From positions 1,488,001-1,552,000 of the forward strand of contig OZ218959.1 in NCBI GenBank assembly GCA_965112735.1: DNA of 64,000 nt. Reading direction: 5' to 3'. A model generated the notes under the pieces. It saw only the letters and a list, made by a program, of their open reading frames with translations, had not been told where the DNA came from and did no database searches. Each line of letters opens with the position of its first letter. The first letter of the stretch is position 1. The translations under genes and the position numbers were made by a program. This document shows positions 39,899-52,665 of this stretch, piece after piece. Origin of the DNA: Phaeosaccion multiseriatum. Its lineage: Eukaryota; Ochrophyta, other classes.

Positions 39899-40555
39899 AA
39901 TCATCATCATCATCATCATCACCGCCGGCAACCGCCCTCCACCCCCCCATAACGGCCTTCTCCCCCTTTTCCCGCCAAAGTATACACGACCAAGTGCTGT
40001 ACTCTTGTGTGTAGCGCACGACTCAACTCAGTGCTGTCGTGAGTGCCTCACTGTCGTGGGACTGTCGTGGGTGAGCTGAACCCCCTCTGTGTGTCCTTTC
40101 CTTGGAAAGGGTCAAAGGGAGTAAGCACCCAGTGCAGTACCCAGTGCCAGTGGTCTACTCCTACACCCCCCCCTTTGATTGCTGCCATTTGCGCTGTGTG
40201 TGCAGTTGGGATACCTGCCCGCCCTAGCCACACCCACTCATTTACCCACCCACCCACCCGCCCGCCCAACGACCCAACCACACCCACCCACCCACCCACC
40301 CACCCATTCAGAATAACTCCATCTCCCATCCGGAGGGGCCTTACTGCCTCCTTACATGTTACACTGGGAAGAGACCAAGGCGAAGCTTTTGACCTCGCCC
40401 TCTCTTTCCTCTGACCCCTCTTATCCCCCGCCATACCCCCCTTCATGTACCGTTCCTTCCATCGTCAAGTCAAAATTGTCGACACCAAGTGCTTCAAATG
40501 CACTGCACCCGTCTCGCTCGCTCAGTCTGACAGCCTGTCAGCCTGTCAGTCTGTG
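38221..40555. other. Long convergent intergenic region, no gene recognised
   Basis: Contents: a TCGATGTCGATG-type block (38356-38415), a poly-G run near 38459-38470, GCAC repeats (38577-38606), a GGTAG/GGGTA block (38755-38790), GA/CA/GACA runs (39215-39310), a GTTACGCCGACTTGT direct repeat (39420-39490), an A/T-rich patch (39615-39645), and AGC then ATC arrays (39803-39925). Short open frames exist on both strands, but none has motifs or splice support. Confidence 0.55.
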
Positions 40556-40710
40556 TTGCGGTTGCTGCTGCTGCTGCTGCTGCTGTCGTTGTCGTCGTCG
40601 TCGTCGTTCTTCTTGTTTGTTGTTGTTGTTGTTATTGTTGTTGTTGTTGTTCAAGGGTACTTAAAGAAAACGAGTCGTTTTCTTTAAGTACCCTTGTGTT
40701 GTTGTTGTTT

Positions 40711-40787
<77 letters not shown>

Positions 40788-40900
40788 GCTGTTGTTGTTG
40801 CTGTTGTTGTTGTTGGTGTTGTAGTTGTTGTTGTTGTTGCTGCTACTGTTTGTTGTAGTTGTAGTTGTTGTAGTTGTTGTAGTTGTTATCGTCGTTGAGT
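40556..40900. repeat. (TTG)n array interrupted by a 45-nt perfect palindrome
   Basis: CTG/GTC/TTG trinucleotides run from about 40560 to 40900. At 40652-40696 a unique sequence, CAAGGGTACTTAAAGAAAAC and so on, is followed after a single central base by its exact reverse complement (22-nt arms). TTG repeats resume directly on both sides in the same orientation. Confidence 0.95.
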
Positions 40901-41279
40901 TGCTGTTCGTTGCAGTCGTCGCTTCGTTGTTCCTCTTTGATCTCTCCTCCTCCGTCCCTCCGCCCCGCGCTGCCTGCCGGCCTTCTGCTGCCATCTCCAA
41001 TCCATCTCTCGACTGTCTCAATGTGCCTCATCACAACACAAACATGCCCTCCGTCACCATCGCCATCCTTCTCCTCTCCTCTCCTCCCTTCCATTCGCCA
41101 TCAACTGCCATTTGCTCTCTCTGTCGACAAGGCTCTCCTCCCTCTCCCATCCATCACCTCCATCCACTGCCATCTACTGCCCACCCTACCCCATCCACTG
41201 CCATCCACTGCCATCCCCCCTACCATCCACTGCCATCCCCGCTCCTCTAGGGCGCATGTGTGTAGCTGCCTTCATGCCC

Positions 41280-41805
41280 TCAGGAAGAGGGCTTTGGGGC
41301 AGCAGCAGCCGTTGGTGATACAACAGCAGCAGCAGTTGGTGATTCAGCAGCAGCAAGGGGAGGTAGAGTCTCGGCTGCAGCGGCTTCCAATCACAGAGCA
41401 GAGAGCATAGAAGAACGCACACAGCAACAGGGAGAGGAATGGGGGGAGAGACGGAGAGAAAGATAAGAGTAACAGAGAGGGAAGGGGGAGAGAGGGAGAG
41501 AGTGAGAAGGACGGACGGAGGGAGGGAGGGAGGGAGAGGGAGACAGAGAGCAGGACAGGAGAACGGGAGAGAGTGAGAAGGACGGAGGGAGGGAGGGAGA
41601 GGGAGACAGAGAACAGGACAGGAGAACGGGAGAGAGTGAGTGAGGGAGGTAGATGGAGAAAAGAGGGTGGGGGAGAGAGAGAGGGAGAGGTGGTGAGAGT
41701 GAGAGGAGAGAGTGAGGGAGTGAGAGAGAGGGAGAATGAGAAAGAGAGAGAGAGGGAGGGAGAGAGAGGGAGGGAGAGAGAGGGAGGGAGAGAGAGAGGG
41801 AGAGA

Positions 41806-41840
<35 letters not shown>

Positions 41841-44800
41841 GGGGGGGGGTGGAGAGAAAGAAAGAGAAGGGGGGGGATGGTGAGCAGGCGGTGTAGCACA
41901 ATGGCTCATGGTCAGAGCAAGACAACGGAGAGGTGGAGGCTGTGCGAGCGACGGAAAGGCGAGAGAGCGGGCGAGAGAGAGAGAGAGGGGAGAGGGAAGA
42001 GAGAGCGGGCGAGAGAGAGAGAGAGAGAGAGGAGAGAGAGGAGAGGGAGAGAGAGAGAGAGAGAGCAGCCAGAGAGAGAGAGAGGGGGGAGAGGGAGAGA
42101 GAGAGGGGAGAGGGAAGAGAGAGAGAGAGAGAGATGAACTCACACCATACAAACGTACCCGCATTCGCTCCACCAGCACTCGGAGATTCGTTGGAGAGAG
42201 CCTCCCCGCCCTCTCCTCCTCCTCCTCCTCCCCCTCCTGAAGCGGTGCTGGTCGCAGCAGCAGCAGTCACCACCTCGTCGAGAGAGAGGTTAGGGAACCG
42301 TTTGCGCACCTTCACAGCAATGCGGCGGCCTCCGTTGGTGCCTCTGATGGACGGTAAATGGCGCCTGAGTTTGGGGGGGGGGGGACCCAAAGGACGTCAG
42401 ACGTTTGGTTAAGATGTTTGTTTGGATGCCCAGCCGCACAAAGACTCGAATTGGATGGAGGGATAGAAAGAGAGAGAGAGAGAGAGAACGAACCCACAGC
42501 AGCTGTTGGTGATACTGATCACAGACCATGCCCACAGCTGTTGGTGATACAGACCACAGATCACAGACCTGATGTTCTCCGCCAGGGTCAGCGCAGTGGG
42601 CTCTGGGGCGATGCTTACGGCCTTTTGGATAACGTAATTGGCGTACTGAGAGACAGAGAGAGAGGGAGGGAGGGAGAGAGAGAGACAGACAGACAGACAG
42701 ACACAGACAGACAGAGATGATTGATCGGTCCATTGGGTGGTTGATGAATTGATTGATTGATTGATTGTCCAAGGGTAGGAGAGGAAGAGGAGAAAGAAGA
42801 GAGGGAGAGATAGAGAGGAAGAAGAAGAGAGAGCGAAAGAGAGGCAGAGAGAGATCCATTAGTGTGAGAGAGAATAGAGTCAACACAACACCATCGTGAG
42901 GAGAAAGATCCATTAGTGTGAGAGAGAATAGAGTCAACACCATCGTGAGGAGAAAGATCCATTAGTGTGAGAGAGAATAGAGTCAACACCATCGTGAGGA
43001 GAAAGATCCATTAGTGTGAGAGAGAATAGAGTCAACACCATCGTCAGGAGAAAGATCCATTAGTGTGAGAGAGAATAGAGTCAACACCATCGTGAGGAGA
43101 AAGATCCATTAGTGTGAGAGAGACTAGAGTCAACACCATCGTGAGGAGAAAGATCCATTAGTGTGAGAGAGAATAGAGTCAACACCATCGTGAGGAGAAA
43201 GACACCGCCCCTTTCCCTCTCTCTCCCCCCCCCCCTCTCTCTCCCACTCTCTTTCCCTACCTGGTCCCCCAGCAGTGCCTTGAGATCGTCACTTCTGCTT
43301 AGCTCTTGCACGAACTGCACCTGAGATAGAGAGAGGGAGGGAGGGAGAGAGGGAGAGAGAGGGAGGGAGTGAGGAAGGGAGAAAGGAAGGGAGGAAGGGA
43401 GGAAGGAAGAAAGGAAGGGAAGAAGCGAGGAAGGCCCGAAGGTCGTCGTCTCTACTGAGCTCTTTCGCTCTGCACGAAAATGCCACGGAACATGTACGTA
43501 CCTGCAGCGCTTCGGGTGCCATCTCTAGACACTTCTCCACCACGTTGGAGGAGAACTTCTGCTTGCTCAGGGTGCACAGACGACCCAGGGGGGCAGCCAC
43601 CAGGGCCCGCGTCTGAGAGGGGGATGGCAGTGGATGGGGGTGGGGGTTGAGGGGGAGGGTGGGAGGGGGGATTTGCCTCACAAAACAGCCCTGCACGTAT
43701 TGTGCGACTTTGCGTGGCAGAGGAAGGGTGGTACATACATAAAAACAATACAACAAACACTCTCTCTGGCTCTCTCTATCGATTGTCTGTCTGTCTGACT
43801 GTACTCTCGACCTGTCTCTCTCCCTCTCTCCATCCTCTCCCCGCCCCCCTTTGTCCCTCCCTCTCCCTCCTCTCCCTTCCCCCCTTTGCCCCTCTCCCCC
43901 TCCCTCCCTCCCTCCCTCCCTCCCTCGTTCCCTCCCTCCCTCGTTCCTTCCCTCCCTCCTTCCCTCCCTCCCTCCCTCCCTCCCTCCCTCCCCTTCCTTC
44001 CTCCCCCTCCCTCCCTCCCTCCCTCCCCTTCCCTCCTCCCCCTCCCTTCCTTCCCCACCCACCTCTTCTCTTGAGCACTTGTCCAATACGTACTGCACAA
44101 CGTAATTCCCAAAGGGGTCTTGCATAAGCGCCAAAGCACTCAAACAAATGTGCGCCACTAGACATTTCCGCTGTTCGTTAGAGGCCGCGTCCACAGCGCG
44201 CTGGATGGAGGGGTATGGGGAGGGTGGGGGGGAGGGGAGGGGAGGGGAGGAAGGGAGTGAGGGAGTGAGTGAGTAAGTGAGTGAGTGAGTGAGTGAGTGA
44301 GTGAGTGAGTGAGTGAGTGAGTGAGTGAGTGAGTGAGTGAGTGAGTGAGTGAGTGAGTGAGTGAGCGGTGGAAGGGAGAGGAGGGAGGGGCGTGGATGGG
44401 GGACGCAAACTGAACGAGAAGCTGCAAGTGACAGTGAGAGTGAGAGTGAAAGTGAAGTCAAAGCCACGGACTCACTGACTTACTGACTTACCTGCACCAC
44501 GCAGCAGCCGTGTCGGTGCTGTGAGAGGGCGGCGCAGTGCGTATTGAGACTATCGAACACGAATTGATTGTCGCACACAAACTCTCCTCCAAGCTCCTCC
44601 TCCTCCTCCTTCTCCTCCTCCTCCTCCTCCTCCTCCTTCTTCTTCTTCTTCTTCTTCTTCTCCTCCTCCTCCTCCTCTTTCTCCTCCTCCTCCTCTTTCT
44701 CCTCCTCCTCCTCCTCCTCCTCCTCCTCCTCCTCCCCCTTTTTCACCCCCTCCCCTCCTTTCCCCTCACCCTCCCCCTTCTCTTTCTCCTCGTCCTTCTC

Positions 44801-47800
44801 CTCGACGACAGTTCCTTGCACCGTCGTCTCGCATTGCAGTCCCTCCCCACTCTCTCCCTTGCTCTCCCCCTTAGAGGAGGAGGCAGCCGGCTCAGACACC
44901 GCCGCTGCTGCAGCAGCAGCAGCAGCAGCTGTTGGTAATACAGCGGCAGGGACAGCAGCAGGGGCAGTAGCAGCAGCAGCAGAAGAAGACGAAAATAACG
45001 ACGATGACATCGACATCGATTTCCTCGACATCGGTATGTCCGACGGTGTGAGGTCAGCTGTGTCCTCCGTTGTCACCGAGGTGGTGTCACGTCCTCCCCC
45101 TTCCTCCTCTCCCTCCCCCTCCCCTTCTTCCTCCTTCTCTTCCTCCTCCTCCTTACTCTTCTTCTTCTCCTCATCCTTCTTCTTCCCCTCCTCCTCCTTC
45201 TCCTCCTCCCCCCTCTCTCTCTCCTCCTCCGCCTCTTCCTTCTTCTCCTCCTCCTCCGCCTTGTCGTCTGCCACAGCAGCAGCGGTCATCGGTGGCGGCG
45301 GAGTGACGGCTTTGCTGACGCCATCCTTCGCATCGTTGCCCTTGGCTTTGCTGACGTCATCATTCTCATTGCCCTTGAAGAGCTGCAACACCCGTTGAAT
45401 CACGTGATTCCCGTTGGCGTCCTTGCAGAGCTCTACCACGGAAGGCTTTAACACCGAGATGAGGTGTTGCCGCTGTGGGGGTGGGGTAGGAAGGAGGAGG
45501 AGGAGGAGGAGGAGGAGGAGGAGGAGGAGGAGGAGGAGGAGGAGGAGGAGGAGGAGGAGCATTTCCAAGTCGGGGATGGAGTCAACAGACAAGATATGCT
45601 GGTGCAAGAGATGCTGATGCACGTCTGTGCGCCGTAGAGCGACAGAGAGAGAGAGATGAAGCAGCGATGTGTGTGTGCGTGTGCGTGTGCGTGCGTGTGT
45701 GTTGTGTGAACGTGTGTGTGTGAACGTGTGTGTGAGCGTGTGTATTTGCAGCTGTGGGCAGTGTGTGTCCGTTGACACGTCCTTCTATTCCCTTATGCAC
45801 CCACCCACCCACCCACACAGCCACCCACCCACCCATTTACATGCTACACCCACCCACCCATTGACATACTACCCACCCACCCCTTGACTTAGTACCCACC
45901 CACCTGCTTCCTCTCTGTGGTGGCCTCGATGAGCCTCTGTACGCTCCGTGTCCCGTGAAGGTTCTTGGCGGCCCCCACCAAATACGGTCCTGACACCCGT
46001 TCGAGGGCCCGGTCGAGCTGAGAGGTGCTAATCTGGAGCACAAGCTTCTGGAATAGGTAGTTACCTAGGGGAGGAGGAGGAGGAGGAGGAGGAGGAGGAG
46101 GAGGAGGAGGAGGAGGAGGAGGAGGAGGAGGAGGAGGAGGAGGAGGAGGAGGAGGAGGAGGAGGAGGAGGAGGAGGAGGAGGAGGAGGAGGAGGAGGAGG
46201 AGGAGGAGGAGGAGGAGGAGGAGGAGGAGGAGGAGGAGGAGGAGGAGGAGGAGGAGGAGGAGGAGGAGGAGGAGGAGGAGGAGGAGGAGGAGGAGGAGGA
46301 GGGGGGGGGGGGGATGGCAGTGGACGGCAGTGGATGGTCAGTGGATGGCAGTGGATGGCAGTAGATGAGCAGTGGATGGCAGCGGATGGGAAGGGGTTGG
46401 CAGTGGGTGGGCAGTGGGGCAAGGGTCAAAAGGCGAAGGGGGGGAAGATGGAAGGGAAAGGCGAAGGCAGGGAGAGAAGGTGAGCAGAAGGGAGGGGAGG
46501 GGAATGGAAAGCAAGGCAAGGCAAAGAAAGGCTACAGACACGGATCTCTCTCTCTCTCTCTCTCGCGAAATGTCGATACGATCGATATCGACAGATTGAG
46601 GTCGACACTGAAACGGAAACTACAACTAAAACTAACCGAAGGGGTCCTTCATCATGTCCTGCAGGAAGGGGAGTGCCTCTTCGAAGATCACTTCAAGGTC
46701 CTCGCGATGGCTCCTGTAGGGATGGCAGTGGATGGTTACCAGGGGATGGCCGTGGATGGTCAGCATGATCGAAGGAGGAAAAGAGAAGCCAGACGCTTGG
46801 AAGGAAGCCTAAGATGAAAAGGTCCCAGGACTCTCTCCCCCCCCCTCCACGCCCCCATCGCCCCCCTCGGCCGCCTCACTGCCTCACTGCCTCACTGCCT
46901 CACTGCCTTACTACCTCACTGCATCACTGCATCACTGCCTCACTGCCTCACTGCCTCACTACCTCACTGCCTCACTGCCTCACTGCCTCACTGCCTCACT
47001 GCCTCACTGCCTCACTACCTCACTGCCTCACTGCCTCACTACCTCACTGCCTCACTGCCTCACTGCCTCACTGCCTCACTGCCTCACTGCCTCACTGCCT
47101 CACTGCCTCACTGCCTCACTGCCTCACTGCCTCACAGCCCCACTGCCTCACAGCCTCACTGCCTCACTGACTCACTGCCTCACTGCCTCACTGCCTCACT
47201 GCCTCACTGACTCACTGCCTCACTGCCTCATTGCATCACTGGATCACTGTCTCACTGCCTCACTACATCACTGCATCACTGCCTCACTGCCTCACTGCCT
47301 TACTACCTCACTGCATCACAGCACCACTGCTCAAGACCTCATTGCCTCAGTGCCTTACTAACTCACCGCCTTACTCACTCACCGCCTTACTCACTCACTG
47401 CCTTACTCCCTCAATGCCTCACTGCCTCACTGCCCCACTGCATCACTGCATCACTACATCACTGGCTCACTGCCTGCCTGCCTCACTGCCCCACTGCCCA
47501 CTGCATCACTGCATCACTGCATCACTACATCACTGCCTCACTGCATCACTGCATCGCTGCCTCACTGCCTTACTACCTCACTGCCTCACTGTCTCACTGC
47601 ATGAATGCATCACTGCCTCACTGCCTCATTACATCACTGCCTCACTGCCTCACTGTCTCACTGTCTCACTGCATCACTACATCACTGCATCACTGCATCA
47701 CTGCCTTACTACCTCACTGCCTCACTGTCTCACTGCATCACTGCAGCACTGCCTCACTGCCTCACTGCCTCACTGCCTCACTGCCTCACTGCCTCACTGC

Positions 47801-49447
47801 CTTACTACCTCACTGCATCACTGCATCACTGCTCACGACATCACTGCCTCACTGCCTTACTAACTCACCGCCTTACTCACTCACTGCCCTACTCAATCAA
47901 TGCCTCACTGCCTCACTGCCTCACTGCCTCACTGCCTCACTGCCTCACTGCCACACTGCCCCACTGCCCCACTGCATCACTACATCACTGCATCACTACA
48001 TCACTGCCTCACTGCCTCACTGCCTCACTGCATCACTGCCTTACTACCTCACTGCCTCACTGCCTCACTGCCTCACTGCATCACTGCATCACTGCATCAC
48101 TGCCTCACTACATCACTGCCTCACTGCCTGCCCTCACCCATTGCCTCACTGCCTCACTGCCTCACTGCCTCACTGCCTCACTGCCTTACTACCTCACTTC
48201 CTCACTCCCTCACTCCCTCACTGCCCCACTGTCTCCCTGCATCACTGCATCACTGCCTCACTCCCTCACTCCCTCACTGCATGACTTCCTCACTCCCTCA
48301 CTGCCCCACTGCCCCACTGTCTCACTGCATCACTGCATCACTGCATCACTACATCACTGCCTCACTGCCTCACTGCCTCACTGCCTCACTGCCTCACTAC
48401 CTCACTCCCTCACTGCCTCACTGCATCACTGGATCACTGTCTCAGTGCCTCACTACATCACTGCATCACTTCCTCACTCCCTCACTGCCCCACTGCCCCA
48501 CTGTCTCACTGCATCACTGCATCACTGCATCACTACATCACTGCCTCACTGCCTCACTGCCTCACTGCCTCACTGCCTCACTGCCTACCTGCCTCACTAC
48601 CTCACTCCCTCACTGCCTCACTGCATCACTGATGCACTGTCTCACTGCCTCACTACATCACTGCCTTACTGCCTGCCCTTACCCATTGCCTCACGGCCTC
48701 ACTGCCTCACTGCCTCACTGCCATACTACCTCACTTCCTCACTCCCTCACTGCCTCACTGCATCACTGCATCACTGCCTCACTACATCACTGCCTCACTG
48801 CCTGCCCTCACCCATTGCATCACTGCCTCACTGCCTCACTGCCTCACTGTCTCACTGCCTCACTGCCTCACTGCCTGCCTGCCTCTCTGCCTCACTGCAT
48901 CACTGCATCACTACATCACTGCCTCACTGCCTGCCCTCACCCATTGCCTCACTGCCTCGCTCACTCACCCTCCAGGGTCGATGAGTCTTTGCAGCACTCG
49001 ACAGCCCACTTGATCGCAGCTCATCGTGTACACTTTGCCCAGGACCTAAGGCATGGGCAGGTATATGGGTAGGCATTGGGGTAGAGGCGTGTGGGCAGGC
49101 ATACAGGAATACGGACAGGCATGCAGGTATACAGGCAGACAGACAGGGGGAGGAAGGTCAGGAGGTGAGGGAGAAGATACAGGTGTATGGAAAGGAAGAG
49201 GCATATGGGCATTGAGTGGCATGGATTTCGGGGGTTCGGTATGTCGGTCGTTCCCCAGTCAGTCAGGAAGGAAGGAAGTCAGCCAGTCAGTCAGTCAGTA
49301 AGTCCGTCAGGAAGTCAGGAAGCCAGGAAGGAAGTCAGTCAGTCAGTCAGTCAGTCAGTCAGTCAGTCAGTCAGTCAGGAAGGAAGTAAGTCAGTCAGTC
49401 AGTCAGTCAGTCAGTCAGTCAGTCAGTCAGTCAGTCAGTAGTTAGTC

Positions 49448-49479
<32 letters not shown>

Positions 49480-52400
49480 AGTCAGTCAGTCAGTCAGTCA
49501 GGAAGTCAGGAAGTCAGGAAGTCAGGAAGTCAGTCAGTAGTTAGTTAGTCAGGCAGTCAGTCAGTCAGTCAGTCAGTCAGGAAGTCAGGAAGTCAGGAAG
49601 TCAGTCAGTAGTTAGTCAGTCAGGCAGTCAGTCAGTCAGTCAGGACGTCAAGAAGTCGGTCAGGAAGTCAGTCAGGAAGTCAGTCAGTCGGTCAGCTAGT
49701 CAGTCAGTCAGTCAGTCAGGCAGTCAGTCCGTCAGTCCGTCAGTCAGTCAGTCAGTCAGTTAGTCCCTACCCCCCGCTCCCCTTGCTCCCCTGCTCCCCT
49801 GTCCCCCTGCTCACTGCAGTGCCTTACATCATCAATACTGACTCGAGGGCCCGTCTCTCGTGCTGCCAGGGATTCGCTCTCTGCCCCCCCGCTCGTCCTC
49901 TCCAGTGCCCTTCCCCCCCAGCCACCGCTGCCACCCACTCCTCCTCCTCCTCCTCGGCCTCCTCCTCCTCCTCCTCCTCCTCCTCCTCCTCCCCCTCCCC
50001 CTCTTCCTTCCCCCCTGCCGCCGACTCCGACCCCAATTCCGCTGCTCTGGCTGTGGTTGTTTGCCCCGCTGCCGCCTCTCTTCTTCCTCTCTCGCCGCCC
50101 CCCTCCCACCCCGCCTCCTCCCCCTCCCCCTCCTCCGTAAATGTGCTGTTGCTGCTGTATCACCAACTGCTGCTGCTGGTGGTGTTGGTACTGGGCTTGT
50201 TGAGCTGGTCCGTATCCAATGTTCTGCATGGGGGAGGGCATGCACGCACGCACACACGCACGCACACCACACACACATGCACACACACGCAGGCACACAC
50301 GCACACACATGCACATGCACACACACGCAGGCACACACACACGCACGTACACACACAGAAAGAGACGAGAGAACGAAAGGTTATTGAAGCAAATAAGTGA
50401 AGTGTACTGATGGAGCGAGTGAAGTGAAGCGTACTGATGGAGCGAGTGAAGTGAAGTGTACTGATGGAGCGAGTGAAGTGAAGTGAAGTGTACTGATGGA
50501 GCGAGTGAAGTGAAGCGTACTGATGGAGCGAGTGAAGTGAAGTGTACTGATGGAGCGAGTGAAGTGAAGTGAAGTGTACTGATGGAGCGAGTGAAGTGAA
50601 GTGTACTGATGGAGCGAGTGAAGTGAAGCGTACTGATGGAGCGAGTGAAGTGAAGTGTACTGATGGAGCGAGTGAAGTGAAGCGTACTGATGGAGCGAGT
50701 GAAGTGAAGTGTACTGATGGAGCGAGTGAAGTGAAGTGAAGTGTACTGATGGAGCGAGTGAAGTGAAGTGTACTGATGGAGCGAGTGAAGTGAAGCGTAC
50801 TGATGGAGCGAGTGAAGTGAAGTGTACTAATGGAGCGAGTGAAGTGAAGCGTACTGATGGAGCGAGTGAAGTGAAGTGTACTGATGGAGCGAGTGAAGTG
50901 AAGCGTACTGATGGAGCGAGTGAAGTGAAGTGTACTGATGGAGCGAGTGAAGTGAAGTGTACTGATGGAGCGAGTGAAGTGAAGCGTACTGATGGAGCGA
51001 GTGAAGTGAAGTGTACTGATGGAGCGAGTGAAGTGAAGTGAAGTGTACTGATGGAGCGAGTGAAGTGAAGCGTACTGATGGAGCGAGTGAAGTGAAGTGT
51101 ACTGATGGAGCGAGTGAAGTGAAGTGAAGTGTACTCTCCACCCCTGCCCCACTCTCCCCATATGCCTCTACTCACGGAAAGATGCTGCAGCTGCTGCTGT
51201 TGCGACTGGCGGGGCATATGGTTGTTGTTGTTGCCGCTGCCGGTGCTACCGCTAAAGCCCTTCATGGGAGGAGACCTTAGGAGACTGCTGCCTGTAACAC
51301 CTCCTCCTACTCCTCCTACTCCGACGTTGCCGCTGCCGCTGTTCGTTGCGTTGCCGCCGAGGGCAAGGTAAGAGGAGCCGTAGCTTTGACCATCCTATTG
51401 GAGGCGGGGGAGGGAGAAGGGGAGGGAGGGGAGGAAAGGGAAGGGAAGGGGGGTAAGCACGTTGATTTAAGGACCCACTCAATCGCCAAGCAACACACTA
51501 AAACCAACAAACTAATCCACCAACCAAGCAGCCACCCATCCACCCACCCACCCACTCAACCAACCAATCAGCCAACCAATCAATCGACCCATCCACCCAT
51601 CCACCCACCAACCAATCACCCACCCACCCATGCTCCCACCTGCGAGGCCTGCTGGTGTTGCGGGCTTGCCATAGCCATGTAGTATCCGCTGAGCGAGTGG
51701 AACTGTGGCTGCTGCTGCTGTTGCTGTATCACCAACTGCTCTGGTTGCTGCTGATGAGGCGACTGGGGCTGCTGCTGTTGCTGCAGCTGCTGCCCATATG
51801 ACTGCTGCACTTGGAGACCGAGGTTGTAGTGCTGCTGTGGGTATGGCTGCTGCTGCTGTTGCCCATACGACTGCTGCTGCTGCTGTTGCTGCTGTTGCCC
51901 ATACGACTGCTGTTGCCCATATGACTGATGGTGTTGCAGGTTGAGCGGATCCTGCGATGGGGGGCAGGGAGGGAGGGGAGAGAGTGCGATGGTTCCTTAA
52001 ATAAGTAAGTGAGCTAGATCTTAGTTAATTGAGGGAAGAGGACGAGTCGCAAGTCGCGCTATCCAATTAAGACATGAATGAATGTGACAAGCCATCGACA
52101 CTCCTCTCCCCGTCGCCCTTCCCCGCTTCCCTCTGACACTGACCATGTGGTGATGCTGCGCCATTTGTTGGAGCTGCTGAGGGGAAAGCACGGTCTGTTG
52201 TAGGGTGTACGCAGCTGCCAACTGTGAGTCGGAGTAAGGCATGGCGTACTGCTCCTGCTGCTGCATCATCATTTGCTGTTGCTGCTGAGGCTGCTGCTGC
52301 TGCTGCTGCTCCTGCTGCTGTACCACCAACTGCTCCCCCTGTTGCTGCTTGGGGTCTAGGTAAGGGCAAGACAAGCCAGATGGAGTCAGGAGGGGAGCAA

Positions 52401-52617
52401 TGTTAAACGGCTTGAGTCAGAGAGGGAGAGAGGGAGAGGGGGAGAGAGAGGAGAGAGAGATGCCGACTTCAGGATCGATTTAGCGGGTCGACTTTCTAGA
52501 TCGTGGCATCGATATATATTAGCACTGACTGAATTGAATTGAAGCGGAGAGACCCAAAGTGCCCATCCACTTACATGCTGCGGCCGCGTAGTGCGAAGCT
52601 GTGAGCAATGTTGCGTC

Positions 52618-52665
<48 letters not shown>

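Noticed and set aside
46814-49072. Long open frames rich in Leu-Pro-His-Cys-Leu-Thr-Ala-Ser (up to 459 codons)
   Set aside because: They are products of the 8-bp satellite, which is open in all three frames; the region lies inside a PUF intron.
50398-51133. Regular repeats suggesting a CRISPR array
   Set aside because: Units are contiguous with no unique spacers, the unit is 27/32 bp, and the locus is a eukaryotic intron. The same reasoning excludes the 49-bp repeats at 42852-43202.
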